64,000 nucleotides of DNA, taken from assembly GCA_947623455.1 (NCBI GenBank), contig OX392533.1:34656229-34720228 (forward strand), given 5' to 3'. Shown here one piece after another: positions 33,646 to 44,515 of the stretch (the stretch's first letter is position 1; the number at the start of each line of letters is the position of its first letter). A program made the position numbers and the translations under genes. The notes beneath the pieces are model-generated. The model did not search any database, was not told where the DNA came from, and saw nothing but the letters and a program-made list of their open reading frames with translations. The DNA comes from Mimachlamys varia. Lineage: Eukaryota; Mollusca; Bivalvia; Pectinida; Pectinidae.

Positions 33646-34691
33646 CTACAGCTTTAAGGACCTGGACACGCCTAACCTTTTATCCACCGTGTCCACCACA
33701 TAACCGTCCTTACTACCCTCGCTCTTCCAGCGTCCGTGTCTCTTCCAACACCTCTCGTTCACACTCGAATTAGCGGCCGCGCTAGCACCGCCTGATCTCA
33801 GAGAATGCAAACCAAGATTAAGATTTGTTCCGACTAGACGTAATCTGCTGAGATCCTTTCTCTGGCTCTCGTGTAACTCAAACGTTTGTTTTTGTAAACT
33901 AACTTGCAAATATCCTTTGACCTAAAAATTGGACGAAAAATATAAAACTCGCTATCGAGTACAATGCCGGATAGCTCCATGTATTTCTGAAACATCTGGT
34001 AAGGACAGGCTAACGTATGGCCTTTGCTAATGAGAACTTCATTACCGTTTCTATATTGATCGGTTTTGCTTTTAGCAATGTACAATAATAAATGATCATC
34101 GCGAACTTTAATATCGACACCGCGCAATGCACTGACTTCGTCGTATCTCAAAAAACCTGCAAAACTCAACAGTATCATACACAAATCTCTGATAACAAGT
34201 AAATCGCTTGAATCTTTGAACATATCGCACAAACTAACAAGCATTTCCACACTCACTGGATCTTTTTTACAAACTGCTGGCCTAGCAATTCTGCGGGCCG
34301 ACTCCTGAAGATTTGATACAAAAGCATTTTTTGTGGGATCAATAAAATTATTAAGATCATGAGCCCATTTGATCCCGTAAATGGCAGAATTAACAGAGTG
34401 ATAAGAACAGTTATTGTCCAGTAAATGCGTTATATATAACGCCACGTGTATGGGCTGTGCCGGTAAGGAACTGAAACCATGTCCCTTGATGAAAGATTCC
34501 CACCTCCTGAAACTGTAGTAATATGCCTTGGTCGTATTGTCACTTTTTGATTGTAGTAGGAAATGTGCCATCCTTCCGGATAAATTGCCCAACATGCTGT
34601 CACCCGCGACTCCACTTCCGGTTACGGCCGCTGTCACATTCGTACGTAGATCTAGGCCTGAATGATGAAAACAAAGCCTAATTAGATACAA
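33646..34691 (-). pseudogene. Tyrosine recombinase of the retroelement, one frameshift
   Basis: The first frame (34691-33834) covers the core-binding domain (LQSKSDNTTKAYYYSFRRW) and the first catalytic Arg in FAGFLRYDEVSALRG (about residue 182). It ends RARERISADYV at a stop. The second frame (33909-33646) continues with LHSLRSGGASAAA (His-x-x-Arg), RHGRWKS and KDGYVVD (Tyr nucleophile). Together they give a complete R-H-R-Y set split by a one-base indel near 33840-33860. The first codon at 34691 is TTG, so translation probably comes from frameshifting out of the upstream frame or from an internal ATG. A sequencing error could also explain the shift. Confidence 0.85.
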
Positions 34692-37306
34692 AGTAGAGCT
34701 ATGAATCTAAATTTCTGTGAATTCCTACCGAATATACCGTTATTGCCTCTCCCTTTGTGGGTGAAACCTTCTCCTTTGAAGTATACTTTGTGTTTGAAAA
34801 CTCCGTTACTAATACACTGTTCTACTTTAGGCCAATATGCTGCAGATTTCCATTCTGGAATTATTAATACCCCCTTTGCCTTTTCAGATTCTATCTTCTG
34901 AATAGTATTGGCTATCAAACTTGGTGGGGGAACCAACCAGCTGAACTCTGAACTCCATCTAAAAGCAAATGCGTTTATTCCCGAGGTCCCGGGACACCAA
35001 AACCTAGAATAGAATTTTTCGCACTTTCTGTTGTAATCACATGCAAACCAATCGACGGTGAATTCACCAAATAGAAATGACAACTTTCTATATACCCATG
35101 TTTGTACACCCCAATCATCACAATCACTCTGCCGACTCAAATCGTCGGCGATACAGTTTTCCTCTCTAGGAATCCATTTCGGGCATATGTGTATGTCCGC
35201 CAAATGGCATGTACTTACGATATCGCTGGCGATTTCGTGCAAGTGTTCTTTACGACTCCCTATTGAGAGAATAGTCTGCACATTTTTGTTATCCGTGTTT
35301 AATTCTACCGACTTACCTGTCAATAGCGGCAAGTTGTGTTTAACAACTCTATTAACTGCTTCCATTTCTCTCCAAGTTGAACTAGCATACTTTTCTATAT
35401 CATTCCATGTCCCAAACATGCCCTGCTTACCGCTATAAAAACCATCGCCGTTAGCTAAATAGCCACCGTAACCCTCAAATGAGGCATCAGTGAACAACGT
35501 CACGTCAAACGTTGTGTCTGTCAAATGACTAATCTTTGAACCCTCTTCGTTCATTATCAGAATGTTTTCCCGCCAAAAATCGATTTCGCTTTCAGCTTGC
35601 TTAGTTACAACAATCGCTGAATTCCACGACAATCTTTCCATAACACAACTATTCATACTGCGTGTATGGAAACGAGCCCTATCCCCCAAAACCGCATGGG
35701 TTGAAATTAACTGTCCAACGATGGACGCCAGAAAACGAACGCTGACTATGCGTTTCCCTGCGCTCAACTGAGCCTTGATGTGCCCCAAACACTGAGTGAC
35801 CTTTTGCATACGCTCAGGTGATACATGTAACCTGTTAGTCTTTGTGTCCCATATGAAACCTAACCACTGTAGTCTCTGTACGGGTATCCATGTACACTTT
35901 TCTTCGGCTATTAGAAAACCGAGGCTTATCAGGTCAGAGCGCACCTGCTCACTGATTTCTCGTACCGACTCGACAGACTTACCTCCCCCTAGCCCGTCGT
36001 CCAAATACATCAGTATGTTTAAACCATTCGTTCGCCAGTATTTAACCACTTCTTTTGTTACTTTTGTGAAGATATGCCCGGCTGTACTTATACCAAAAGG
36101 CAGCACATTGAATACATATAACTTACCTTGCCAACTGAACCCTAGAAATGTGCAATGTGGCGGATAAATCATGATATGATGATAAGCAGATTTGAGGTCG
36201 AAGCTAAATAAAAAATCGCCCTCGCCAAAAATACCTCTTGCTACTTCAGCGTCCTCGTACTTAAAACGAAATTGAAACAAATGTGGATTGATATGTCTGC
36301 AGTCAAGTACTAACCTTAGCTTGCCCTTTTTGTTACAAGCCACTGTCAAAGGGTTTACTACCTCAGGTTGTTCTGTAACCAGGGAAACGCATCCTTTTTT
36401 AACCAAATTTTGTATTTCTTGTGTAACAAACTCGGCATTATCCTTAGCCGATTTATTATTGTCTAAAACAGTACTTACCGGGGTGGTTTTCAACGGTATT
36501 TTATAGCCCTCTTTTATTACCGAGAGAATATGATCATTTTGTGAGATTTTCTCCCATTGTTTTACATGGGCCAACAGCCTACCTACTGGCGTCGTCACTG
36601 CGTCGCCCTCGACGGCTTTTCTTACAGTATTCAAATGAATGAAAGAAACATTACTTATCTTATCGTTTGTAGGCCTTGCTCCCTTGGGACACTCCCCTTT
36701 CCAATGCCCCTGGTCTCCACAATTGAAACATCTTCCCGGTTTCCTCAGTGGTGCGGCCCTCGTGCTGTTGTCTGTATCCCCGTTCCCGGACCTCTGTTGG
36801 TTTTGTGGTCGAAACGCCGAGTTGTATGGTCGCCTTTCGTTCTGACGCTTTTGTCGTTCCGCCTTAATTTTTCTGTCTGCTCGTGATTGAGCCTTGATAA
36901 TCTTTCTTTCGTCGTCGCTGTCGTCAGCCAAGGGATTTGTCTCATACTCGCTAACGGCGAGCCAACCAGCGTCGGACGAATCCGCTAATTTAATCAGCTT
37001 TTGTCGGTGAGACACTAATTGGATACCTTGCTCGACCTTTTCCATCAGGCTTGGTGCGTTTACGTCGTTCATAGAGGAAACAATAGTCCCAACTTCCTTG
37101 AATTTGTTCAAAACACCCACGTTGTGTTTGTGTTGTTCCTCGTTTCCTCGCTTTTTGAATTTGTGTTCCCCGCTAAATGTGTCCACCAGCCGCGCATTTT
37201 GTGATGACATGGACTGAAATAAGTTCTTCATTTCACCCATAATTAAAATCTGTGATTCAGAAATCGCTGCTGTGATTTGGGCTGGAACGCCCGAGTTTGA
37301 ATCCAT
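34682..37306 (-). CDS. Gag-like / reverse transcriptase / RNase H polyprotein of the retroelement
   Basis: 874 codons, ATG at 37306, four bases or fewer inside repeat A1. Residues 1-190 are gag-like and charged. A zinc knuckle CFNCGDQGHWKGEC lies at 193-206. The reverse transcriptase spans roughly 300-500 with LVLDCRHINPH, SFDLKSAYHH (Asp 370), LPFGISTAG and the catalytic MYLDDGLGGG (434-437 YLDD). RNase H is at about 600-725, with LFTDAS (Asp 607), WREMEAV (Glu 648), LNTDNKNV (Asp 672) and CIADDLSRQ. The C-terminal block with VDWFACDYNRK and FRWSSEFSWLVPPPSLI is typical of DIRS-order proteins. The frame is uninterrupted and all catalytic residues are present, so the protein could be functional. 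The end overlaps the recombinase frame by ten bases. Confidence 0.93.
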   Translation of the reverse strand: MDSNSGVPAQITAAISESQILIMGEMKNLFQSMSSQNARLVDTFSGEHKFKKRGNEEQHKHNVGVLNKFKEVGTIVSSMNDVNAPSLMEKVEQGIQLVSHRQKLIKLADSSDAGWLAVSEYETNPLADDSDDERKIIKAQSRADRKIKAERQKRQNERRPYNSAFRPQNQQRSGNGDTDNSTRAAPLRKPGRCFNCGDQGHWKGECPKGARPTNDKISNVSFIHLNTVRKAVEGDAVTTPVGRLLAHVKQWEKISQNDHILSVIKEGYKIPLKTTPVSTVLDNNKSAKDNAEFVTQEIQNLVKKGCVSLVTEQPEVVNPLTVACNKKGKLRLVLDCRHINPHLFQFRFKYEDAEVARGIFGEGDFLFSFDLKSAYHHIMIYPPHCTFLGFSWQGKLYVFNVLPFGISTAGHIFTKVTKEVVKYWRTNGLNILMYLDDGLGGGKSVESVREISEQVRSDLISLGFLIAEEKCTWIPVQRLQWLGFIWDTKTNRLHVSPERMQKVTQCLGHIKAQLSAGKRIVSVRFLASIVGQLISTHAVLGDRARFHTRSMNSCVMERLSWNSAIVVTKQAESEIDFWRENILIMNEEGSKISHLTDTTFDVTLFTDASFEGYGGYLANGDGFYSGKQGMFGTWNDIEKYASSTWREMEAVNRVVKHNLPLLTGKSVELNTDNKNVQTILSIGSRKEHLHEIASDIVSTCHLADIHICPKWIPREENCIADDLSRQSDCDDWGVQTWVYRKLSFLFGEFTVDWFACDYNRKCEKFYSRFWCPGTSGINAFAFRWSSEFSWLVPPPSLIANTIQKIESEKAKGVLIIPEWKSAAYWPKVEQCISNGVFKHKVYFKGEGFTHKGRGNNGIFGRNSQKFRFIALLCI

Positions 37307-37466
37307 GTTTACTGTACCGCTGGACAGCTAGATAATAATATTTCACCCTACCACGATGCCCGACTCAATCTGAGTCACGTGACATATTTCACGTACGGAG
37401 CGAGTAGCACGAGCCGTTTATACAACATTTTCCCGGCTTATACTACCGAAACGCGGGAAAATTTAA
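37306..37466 (-). repeat. Split direct repeat A1
   Basis: 161 bp, ending at the outer 5' terminus of the retroelement. The outermost part forms a hairpin (ATTTTCCCG / CGGGAAAAT). Identical to A2 by eye. It contains CTGAGTCACGTGAC-like sequence and probably the promoter. Confidence 0.9.
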
Positions 37467-38210
37467 ATATTATATAGTTTTGCTGTTATTAAAGTAGATT
37501 TTTTTCACAATAGTTTGCAGGCAATACTGAATCTGTCATAACTGACTTATCAAAGGATTGCCTCGTTACGCAGTGAATACCTCCCATGTCATATTTTTGC
37601 ATCTATACATGTTTATCACACAATTGTTTTTATCCAGTGCCCATGTAATATTCTGCATATGTAACTATACCTTAGCACATGTTTGATTGGCAGTAAGTTC
37701 CATATATGGTCTTATTGTGACGTCATTGACTTCTGCATTGGAGTGTAAATGGCGGTTTATACATGTCAACGGTGTATGAATATTGATGTTTTACACAAAA
37801 TACATACCACCAATTTTGATAGTGAAAAAAATATCTTACATTTGTTCACAATTCATTGGAAATTTTTTAATTAAGCTCGCCAGCAGTTCGCTGAATCGAA
37901 AAATTCTTAAGACATGTAAAATCCTGAATGTGTCGGAAGTGTTTATGATAGTGTCGCAATTGTGTACTACATTTTGTTGTAATTTACCAATGTTATATAC
38001 AGTCGCAATAGTTTACAAACTGCACTGAAAGTTTCAATGTAAACATTTTTATATATAATTACCGGTAGTAAACTATATTTACATTCTGTGTTGCCTTCGC
38101 CTATATATCATAAGTAAACCAAATTGTAGTATATATTACACTGTATACTACAATTTGCAATGCCACATCATATGGCGTTGCTCTGAAGCCATGTTGGACT
38201 ACGTAATAAC
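37467..38210. other. Stretch without a recognisable gene
   Basis: AT-rich intergenic sequence. The frame at 37783-38028 has no family features. Confidence 0.55.
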
Positions 38211-38405
38211 AGGCCCTGGTTTCATCAACGTTCCTTAACTTAAGGAAACTCCTTAACTTCAAAATCTCCATAGAAAAGCATTACATAATTTAAGGAAAGT
38301 TCCTTAACTAAGGATTTTCCCCTTAAATTCTGTAATGCTTTCCTATTGAGATGTTTAAGCTAAGGAGTTTCCTTAAGTTAAGGAACGTTGATGAAACCAG
38401 GGCCT
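38211..38405. mobile_element. 195-bp foldback element, AGGCCCTGGTTTC type
   Basis: Almost the whole length is palindromic: left AGGCCCTGGTTTCATCAACG, right CGTTGATGAAACCAGGGCCT, with TTCCTTAACTTAAGGAA blocks inside. A second copy is at 56621-56796. No reading frame and no clear target duplication. Confidence 0.85.
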
Positions 38406-38734
38406 GCATGAGCTTACACCACTGTGTACAATATGTACATGTATATGTTTATTTGCCAATCTACTGGCGGGAACTGTTCACACTAAAACAATGCATCTAA
38501 CTACAATACATGATTATATTTACAATGTTCATGATACAGGGCCTAACAATTAATTGCCTAGGTATCAGGTACCGGACAGTCAGAAGGGGTGAGTCTGGGA
38601 GTAAAGATAGTGAGGCTGACCATGTCAATGTAATTAGTGTTAGTCTGATAACACTATGACACTCTCAGAATTAACATGTATAATGTGTTTTGAAGCAATA
38701 GCTTAGATGACGTTGATTCATGTCAGGCCCTTCC

Positions 38735-39652
38735 AGTAAACAAATACACACGGAAAAGGGAGAATGTTTACCGACTATATCACAAAGAAGTACTGTAGAG
38801 ACTGTCCCAACTGTTAAAAATCTAGGGATGTACTTTGATAGTTCACTGAACATGGAGAAACAAGTGAATGCTATCGCCAAATCCTGTTACTACCAGATCA
38901 GGAACATCGGCTGTATACGGCAGTTTATAACTGCCGATTCATGCAAGATTTTGGTTCATTCACTTGTTACCTCACGGCTGGACTATGGAAATGCCCTACT
39001 CTGTGGTATATCTGACAAATTGGCAAATCGCATACAGAAGGTCCAGAACACGGCAGCACGTCTCGTTTCTCGGGTTAGAAAGAGAGAACACATCACTCCT
39101 GTTCTGTATTCATTGCACTGGCTACCTGTGCAAGACAGGTCACAATACAAAATCTTGGTATACACATACAAGGCACTTGATGGAACAGCTCCCCAGTACA
39201 TACGGGAGCTAGTTACCCTGTATCAGCCGTCACGATCACTGAGGTCTAAGACAGAATCATTGTTGTGTGTCCCAAAATCTCGTACTGTGACCTATGGAAA
39301 CCGGTATTTTGGGAAAGTTTCGGCCACGTTGTGGAATAGATTACCATCCGCTATCCGAAAAACAAATACTCTGGCCAAATTCAAGAAACTTCTGAAGACG
39401 TACCTTTTCACGTCTGCATATTAGGGACAACTTAGACGTCATGTATATACTGACATTTGTTTATCTACAGTAGATGTAGTTCGTATTTATATGCATTTTT
39501 TTATATTATCAAACTAGCTTAGATTGTAATAACTTCTTTACTTATGCAGTGTAGGAATCAAATTATTATCTACATGTTGTGAAGCGCTTTAGAGTAATTT
39601 TACAAATTACATAGAGCGCTATATAAATGTTGTATATTATTATTATTATTAT
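38735..39652 (+). mobile_element. 5'-truncated LINE-5 with intact C-terminal frame and 3' tail
   Basis: Frame 38720-39424 stays open for about 230 codons: VKNLGMYFDSSLNMEKQVNA, LVTSRLDYGNALLCG, KVQNTAARLVSR, LHWLPVQDRSQYKILVYTYK and LWNRLPSAIRKTN. These are C-terminal blocks of a LINE of the CR1/L2-like assemblage. The 3' region ends GAAGCGCTTTAGAGTAAT, then GAGCGCTATATAAATG and a short ATT repeat at about 39637-39651, a tail style common in that assemblage. The lack of stops suggests it is younger than the other LINEs. The reverse transcriptase core is missing. Confidence 0.9.
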
Positions 39653-40077
39653 AAATAGACACAGGCATATCAAAAAGTTGTCCTGAATCTTAATATAAGC
39701 ATTGAACTGTAGTAACCAGATGTAGGATCCAGTCGATATGAATACAATTGGTTGACAGATAAATAATCATGTCGCCGTTTCAAAGTTTTAATTATCAGTC
39801 AGTCAAGATTTAATTTGGAGTGGTAAACTGGTTGTGACTCTAGTGTTTGTACAGCAATAGCAGGTGTTAAAAATTGTATGTTTAGCTTATAATAGTTTAT
39901 GAAAAATATCCATCAATATATTTCTTACTTCAGTAAATAAGGAGTGTAAATATTGCCCCTTTTTTGATAAGGGCTGTTCCAGAATTAAGGATGTGTGAGG
40001 GGTGGGAAGCACTTTTTAGAGATTCCACCACCCATCAAATAAGAGATTTACTATAAGGAGTCTATAGTAGGTAGATC
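39653..40077. other. Stretch without a recognisable gene
   Basis: AT-rich intergenic sequence with no coding signal. Confidence 0.55.
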
Positions 40078-40351
40078 TGGGCCCGTATTCATGAAACCGT
40101 TCTCATGCTCAAGCATGGATTTTGTGCTCAAACCTTTTTTCTTGTTCTGGCTAGGCCTATAAATTATTTTAAAAAATCTGATTTTGTCAAAGTTTTGGAA
40201 ACAAATTGAAGAGACATGAAGCCAAAAGCTGTTTTCAACATTTAAAAAGACTTTTTGACTCTTCGACATGAGTAAGGAGAGTTTCAAGAAAGCTGGCTTG
40301 AGCACAGAATTCATGCTTCAGCATGAGAACGGTTTCATGAATAAGTGCCCC
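40078..40351. mobile_element. Foldback element, TGGGCCCGTATTC type, copy 2
   Basis: Left TGGGCCCGTATTCATGAAAC, right GTTTCATGAATAAGTGCCC, with a second inverted pair further in (CTCATGCTCAAGCATG / CATGCTTCAGCATGAG). Confidence 0.8.
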
Positions 40352-42236
40352 TGGTATTTACCCCACCACCCATGATATATTAAACCTGGTGCCTCCCTAC
40401 TCCCCCATACGATTATCCCTAATCGTACATGGAAGAGAAAAAGGTTTTTTTTTTCTCACTCAGAACAAACAAGAGAAAGATTCAAGATAATATTTGACAT
40501 GGGTATCCCTTGTGTTTATTTAACTGACTCTTTACATCGACAATGAGTTGGATAGCAGCAACATCGTATATGAAACACAATATCTGAAGTTTCTACACAA
40601 CAAACACCAGACAGAGGATCAATTTCCATAGAGGTAACAAGCCCATAGATTGCTTAACATTAGCAATGACTTTTTATCATTTAACAATTTCTTTTTCCCC
40701 CCGATATACACCAAGTAAATCAAAATCTCACTTTCCGAGTATTACAGCATATATTTGTACTATAAGATAATGTACAATGTAATTCTTTATGCAAACTTCA
40801 ATGCTCAAATAATTTTATGAGAACGAGCAATATTGTTTACTTTTCAATTATCTCATGAAAATCTTCACATTTGTTCCAAGTGTGAATACAAAATACAGTC
40901 CGACGTCTGTCTTTTAAATATACATGCCTACATAACCTTAACAGATCAACAAATCATTAGAATGTGTTGTGCTCAAACAAATTCAGTCAACATCACAGCA
41001 AAAACATGTGTGAATCAGAATACGATCAGAAATATCAAAGTAGAAACTGCAGAGCGTGCTTAACACATGACATGCCGATGACCAACCGGATGTGCTCACC
41101 CACTCCACCTAGTGGAGGTAACAAGCACAACATCGTGAGTATATTCCGTCACTTTTTCGCTATACAAACAATTATACGTCCTTTATGCAGCATACAGACA
41201 AAAAAACATGAACATGTACAATGCTGGTAGCCCATACAAATAATAACAATTAGTATTTACAGCAATATTTACATTTCATTAACCACATACTGTACAATAT
41301 TTATATTTTCCAGTTCTGAATTCATCACAGAGAAAAAGATCCAAATAGTCGTTATCATGTATTATTTCATCAAGAACAGAATGTGATCGTTTCTTCACAA
41401 AGTACGTAGGTCTTTTGGAATTACGTTATTTGATGAAACTGTTGACTTTCCTGTGAACAACTAGTGTGAAAATAAAGTCACTGTACAGTATACGTCACTA
41501 ACTAAAAAGATATGTTTTCTGTACACAGTGTTTTACTGACAGGACACTAAAAATATGTACAATATGTGTGTTACTAGTATGTACACTATGAAGTACTTTG
41601 TAAACATATGGAGTACTATACACATTACATGTAGTACTTTGTACACTGTATGTGTAACTATGTATGTGTGGTGTATATACAACAACAAAATTCTGTGCAC
41701 AGTATTTCACAGTAAGATACATTTGAGAGCACATTGTCAACAATTATACAGTGAAAAATACACTTGAAAGTACAGTGTATTATAATATGTACACTACGTT
41801 GGTACAGAACCTAGTATTTGTTTCAAACCCCAATGTATTACCAAAAGTGGACAAAGCATAAAAACACAGTGTATAATAAGAAAACAAATTTCAGAGAATG
41901 GTGTATTTATAAAACAGTGTATTTGTGGTAAGATGTTTTATAAAACAGAATATCTGGAAGATGTATGCATTAAGAAGACAGTGTTTTATGAGAAAGGCGC
42001 AATTTGAAATGAATATTTGAAGAAAAAAGTATTTGAAAATTCTATATAAACAGTGTATTCTTGATAAGTCTTTCTAGTGAACATTGTATTTTAAGAACAA
42101 AGTTCTGTTCCTCTACAGAGGCTGAGAGTATTACATTTTACATCATGTAGTACATACAGTGTACATACCACTACATCGTAATAGTCACCTTAACAATTAT
42201 ATTGTATATACAATACAGAGTACATTTTCTCATTGT
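40352..42236. other. Stretch without a recognisable gene
   Basis: AT-rich, with many CAGTGTAT / TGTACA motifs between 41500 and 42150 that look like low-complexity expansion. It could be part of a long SNRK 3' untranslated region, but no polyadenylation site could be assigned. Confidence 0.45.
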
Positions 42237-42320
42237 GATTCACCCCTGATGTTTCATAATGAAGTATTCCAACCTTTGAATTGGAAGGGTTCAAATGCAA
42301 CTTAAGGGGTGAACCAGTTA
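42237..42320 (-). repeat. ~85-bp hairpin repeat H85, copy 1
   Basis: Short inverted-repeat unit: GATTCACCCCTGA at one end, GGGGTGAACCAGTT at the other, with ATTCCAACCTTTGAATTGGA inside. Opposite orientation to copies 2-4. Confidence 0.78.
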
Positions 42321-43433
42321 AAAAAAAAAGTATCACTCCCCTCACCATACACATACGCACATTGTCACAAAACAAAGATGGCCGTCATATCTGACCATAA
42401 AAAACGTCGTCATGGAGACCAGCTCCTTGAACTATGAAACACAAAGTAAAACCACTCGTAAAACAAAATACCCGATAGTGCCCCAGACCTATCACTTCTT
42501 CGTCCGGGACAAATTAAATTAGGGGCAAGAATTCAAAAAATAGAAAAATGAGTGTGGACCAAATGAAGCCTTGATTATGTCTTACACCTATTATGACTGG
42601 TATTAAACCCAATTCTATCCAATTATCTACTCTAATTTAAAAATCAAGGACACCACTTTCTTTTTTTGGAACCAAATGAAGAATAACTATGAAATGAAAA
42701 GCTTTAGAGTATTACAGGGTCTGGTTTGTCAGGAACCTGACCTTCGCAACACACAGTCAAGGGAAAAATGAAACAAAAAAACGCAAAACACTGAAAAAAC
42801 TGTCATATTATCGACATGACATGGAATGAATCTATATTTAACTCTTAAAATTAAAGTCAATAACAATGTTAGAACATCTTATCAATAAACATTGACTTTA
42901 TGATCATTCGTTTGGTTTCTACGGGAAGTGTATTTTGTTTTTATGTCTGTACTATACAATTATGATCATAATAGGACATGCCAGGAGGCGGTGGAGAAGT
43001 TCTGGATTTCCCTGGAATTCCCTGGATTTTTCTGAACATGTTTATAAACCTCACACCAGAGTACACAATCCTTTGATTCAATAAATCACAAGAAAAATTC
43101 TAAATATTTCCACCTCACCTTAATATTTTTGAGAAAGATTTATAACAGTTCAATTGAACCAGAGATGAACAGGAAGAAAACCCACATTTTAAGAGGTTTT
43201 AATGGGGAATTCAAAGAATTAATATTACAGTAAAATCATCAAAAAGGAGGAGTTCCTTCTTTTGGAGGAGGATTTTCATCCCTGAATGACATAGGAACTG
43301 TACTGTTCTGTGAAGGGACAACTGTTAGGATAGCAAATGGCTGTGAATGAATAGAAATGAGTGGGTTTTGGACACTGGCAATTTTTAGCTGATGTTTCTG
43401 ATGATTTCAAGAAAAATCCAAAGTGAGGGATTT
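42321..43433. other. Stretch without a recognisable gene
   Basis: No coding signal, AT-rich. Confidence 0.5.
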
Positions 43434-43630
43434 AACTCATTCACCCCTGAAGATACATCTGAACTCTTCCAGTTCAAAGGCTGGAATAGTTCATTATGGA
43501 ATTTCAAGGGTGAATGAGTTAATGATATATTGAATAGTTTGATTTCATCCACCCCTGAAGATACATTTGAACTCTTCCAGTTCAAAGGCTAGAATAGTTC
43601 ATAATGGAATTTCAAGGGTGAATGAGTTAA
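43434..43630 (+). repeat. H85 copies 2 and 3 in tandem
   Basis: Two units (43434-43522 and 43546-43630), each with CACCCCTGAAGATACAT, GAACTCTTCCAGTTCAAAGG and AAGGGTGAATGAGTTAATGA. The flank GATATATTGAATAG is duplicated too, so this arose by tandem duplication of an inserted copy. Confidence 0.85.
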
Positions 43631-43677
43631 TGATATATTGAATAGCTTGATTTCAGAAGGGCCTATTTATGTGTGGT

Positions 43678-43822
43678 TTAAGCAGAAGAGGCTTACTCTT
43701 CCGGAACACCTGGTCTTACACTCTTGTACTTTTACAAGGGTCTCCTTGTAGACCTTCCTTTTTGCGTAATTTCCCCCTAGTCTATTTGATTTTGAGTTTG
43801 GATTTTGGTTTTGTTGACGCTT
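43678..43822 (+). repeat. Interspersed repeat family A, copy in intergenic sequence
   Basis: GGCTTACTCTTCCGGAACAC to GGATTTTGGTTTTGTTGACG, same order as copy 1. Confidence 0.75.
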
Positions 43823-44429
43823 TTTTGTTTTAATTTAATTCTGAATTACATCATATAAACAGCTATAGTAACTAAAGAGTGATCCAGGTTATGTCTGTGG
43901 AGAAAAAACTTGAGTACTCCATGAAAATAATCATCAGACCGTGGCCAAGACCTATGGACTGCCCAATGTGGTGCTTCAAATTTGCGACACGCAGTGAAAA
44001 GCGAGGGATGGTAGATGTTTAAACGCTTTAATCACTTGATCACCATAGCCCTAGAATGGCAAGGAAGTCCGAGGAATTCGTATAGACTTCTCAATAAATA
44101 GTGGCACTGCAAGAAATTTAAATGTATTAACTCTTAGGCAATAAGATTTCACTGGCAAATGTTTCTTCTTTATTTATGGCTATGTCTTTTAAATTTAAGA
44201 TAATTGATAATTAATATTTATCTGGATTTCAAAAACAATGTTTTCGTCAACTTTCGACCAATATAAACATTACTTCCATCCAGTGAAAAAATTACTAAGC
44301 TTGATATCTAAAATATTTCTTACAAGTGTGTCTTTCATAACATAATATAAGCAAATTTTGCTTTTGTTCAGAATTTTTGTTTTCTTTCTTAGTATGTTAA
44401 TGCGAGATTAATTCCCTTACCTACTTTAC

Positions 44430-44515
44430 GCATTCACCCCTGAAGACACATTTGAACTCTTCCAATTCAAAGGTTGGAATAGTTCGTTATGGAATTTTAA
44501 GGGTGAACGAGTTAA
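44430..44515 (+). repeat. H85 copy 4
   Basis: CATTCACCCCTGAAGACACA to AAGGGTGAACGAGTTAA, the same hairpin organisation. Confidence 0.8.

Larger units (their letters stand above)
32886..37466 (-). mobile_element. Nearly intact Ngaro/PAT-like tyrosine-recombinase retrotransposon
   Basis: Read on the minus strand: A1 (37466-37306), a gag-RT-RNase H frame, a tyrosine recombinase frame, B1 (33594-33514), A2 (33513-33353), a 386-bp tail with AATAAA, then B2 (32966-32886). A1 and A2 (161 bp) look identical, as do B1 and B2 (81 bp), so the insertion is recent. This A1-ORFs-B1-A2-B2 plan is the split-direct-repeat architecture of Ngaro/PAT members of the DIRS order, which integrate with a recombinase instead of an integrase. 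The flanks show no target duplication. The recombinase has one apparent frameshift. Confidence 0.92.

Noticed and set aside
34701..36886. Plus-strand open frames opposite the retroelement
   Set aside because: They are reverse-strand shadows of the intact gag-RT-RNase H frame and contain no domain motifs.
41500..42150. Clusters of CAGTGTAT and TGTACA motifs as regulatory sites
   Set aside because: They grade into low-complexity AT-rich sequence with no fixed spacing, so repeat expansion is the simpler explanation.
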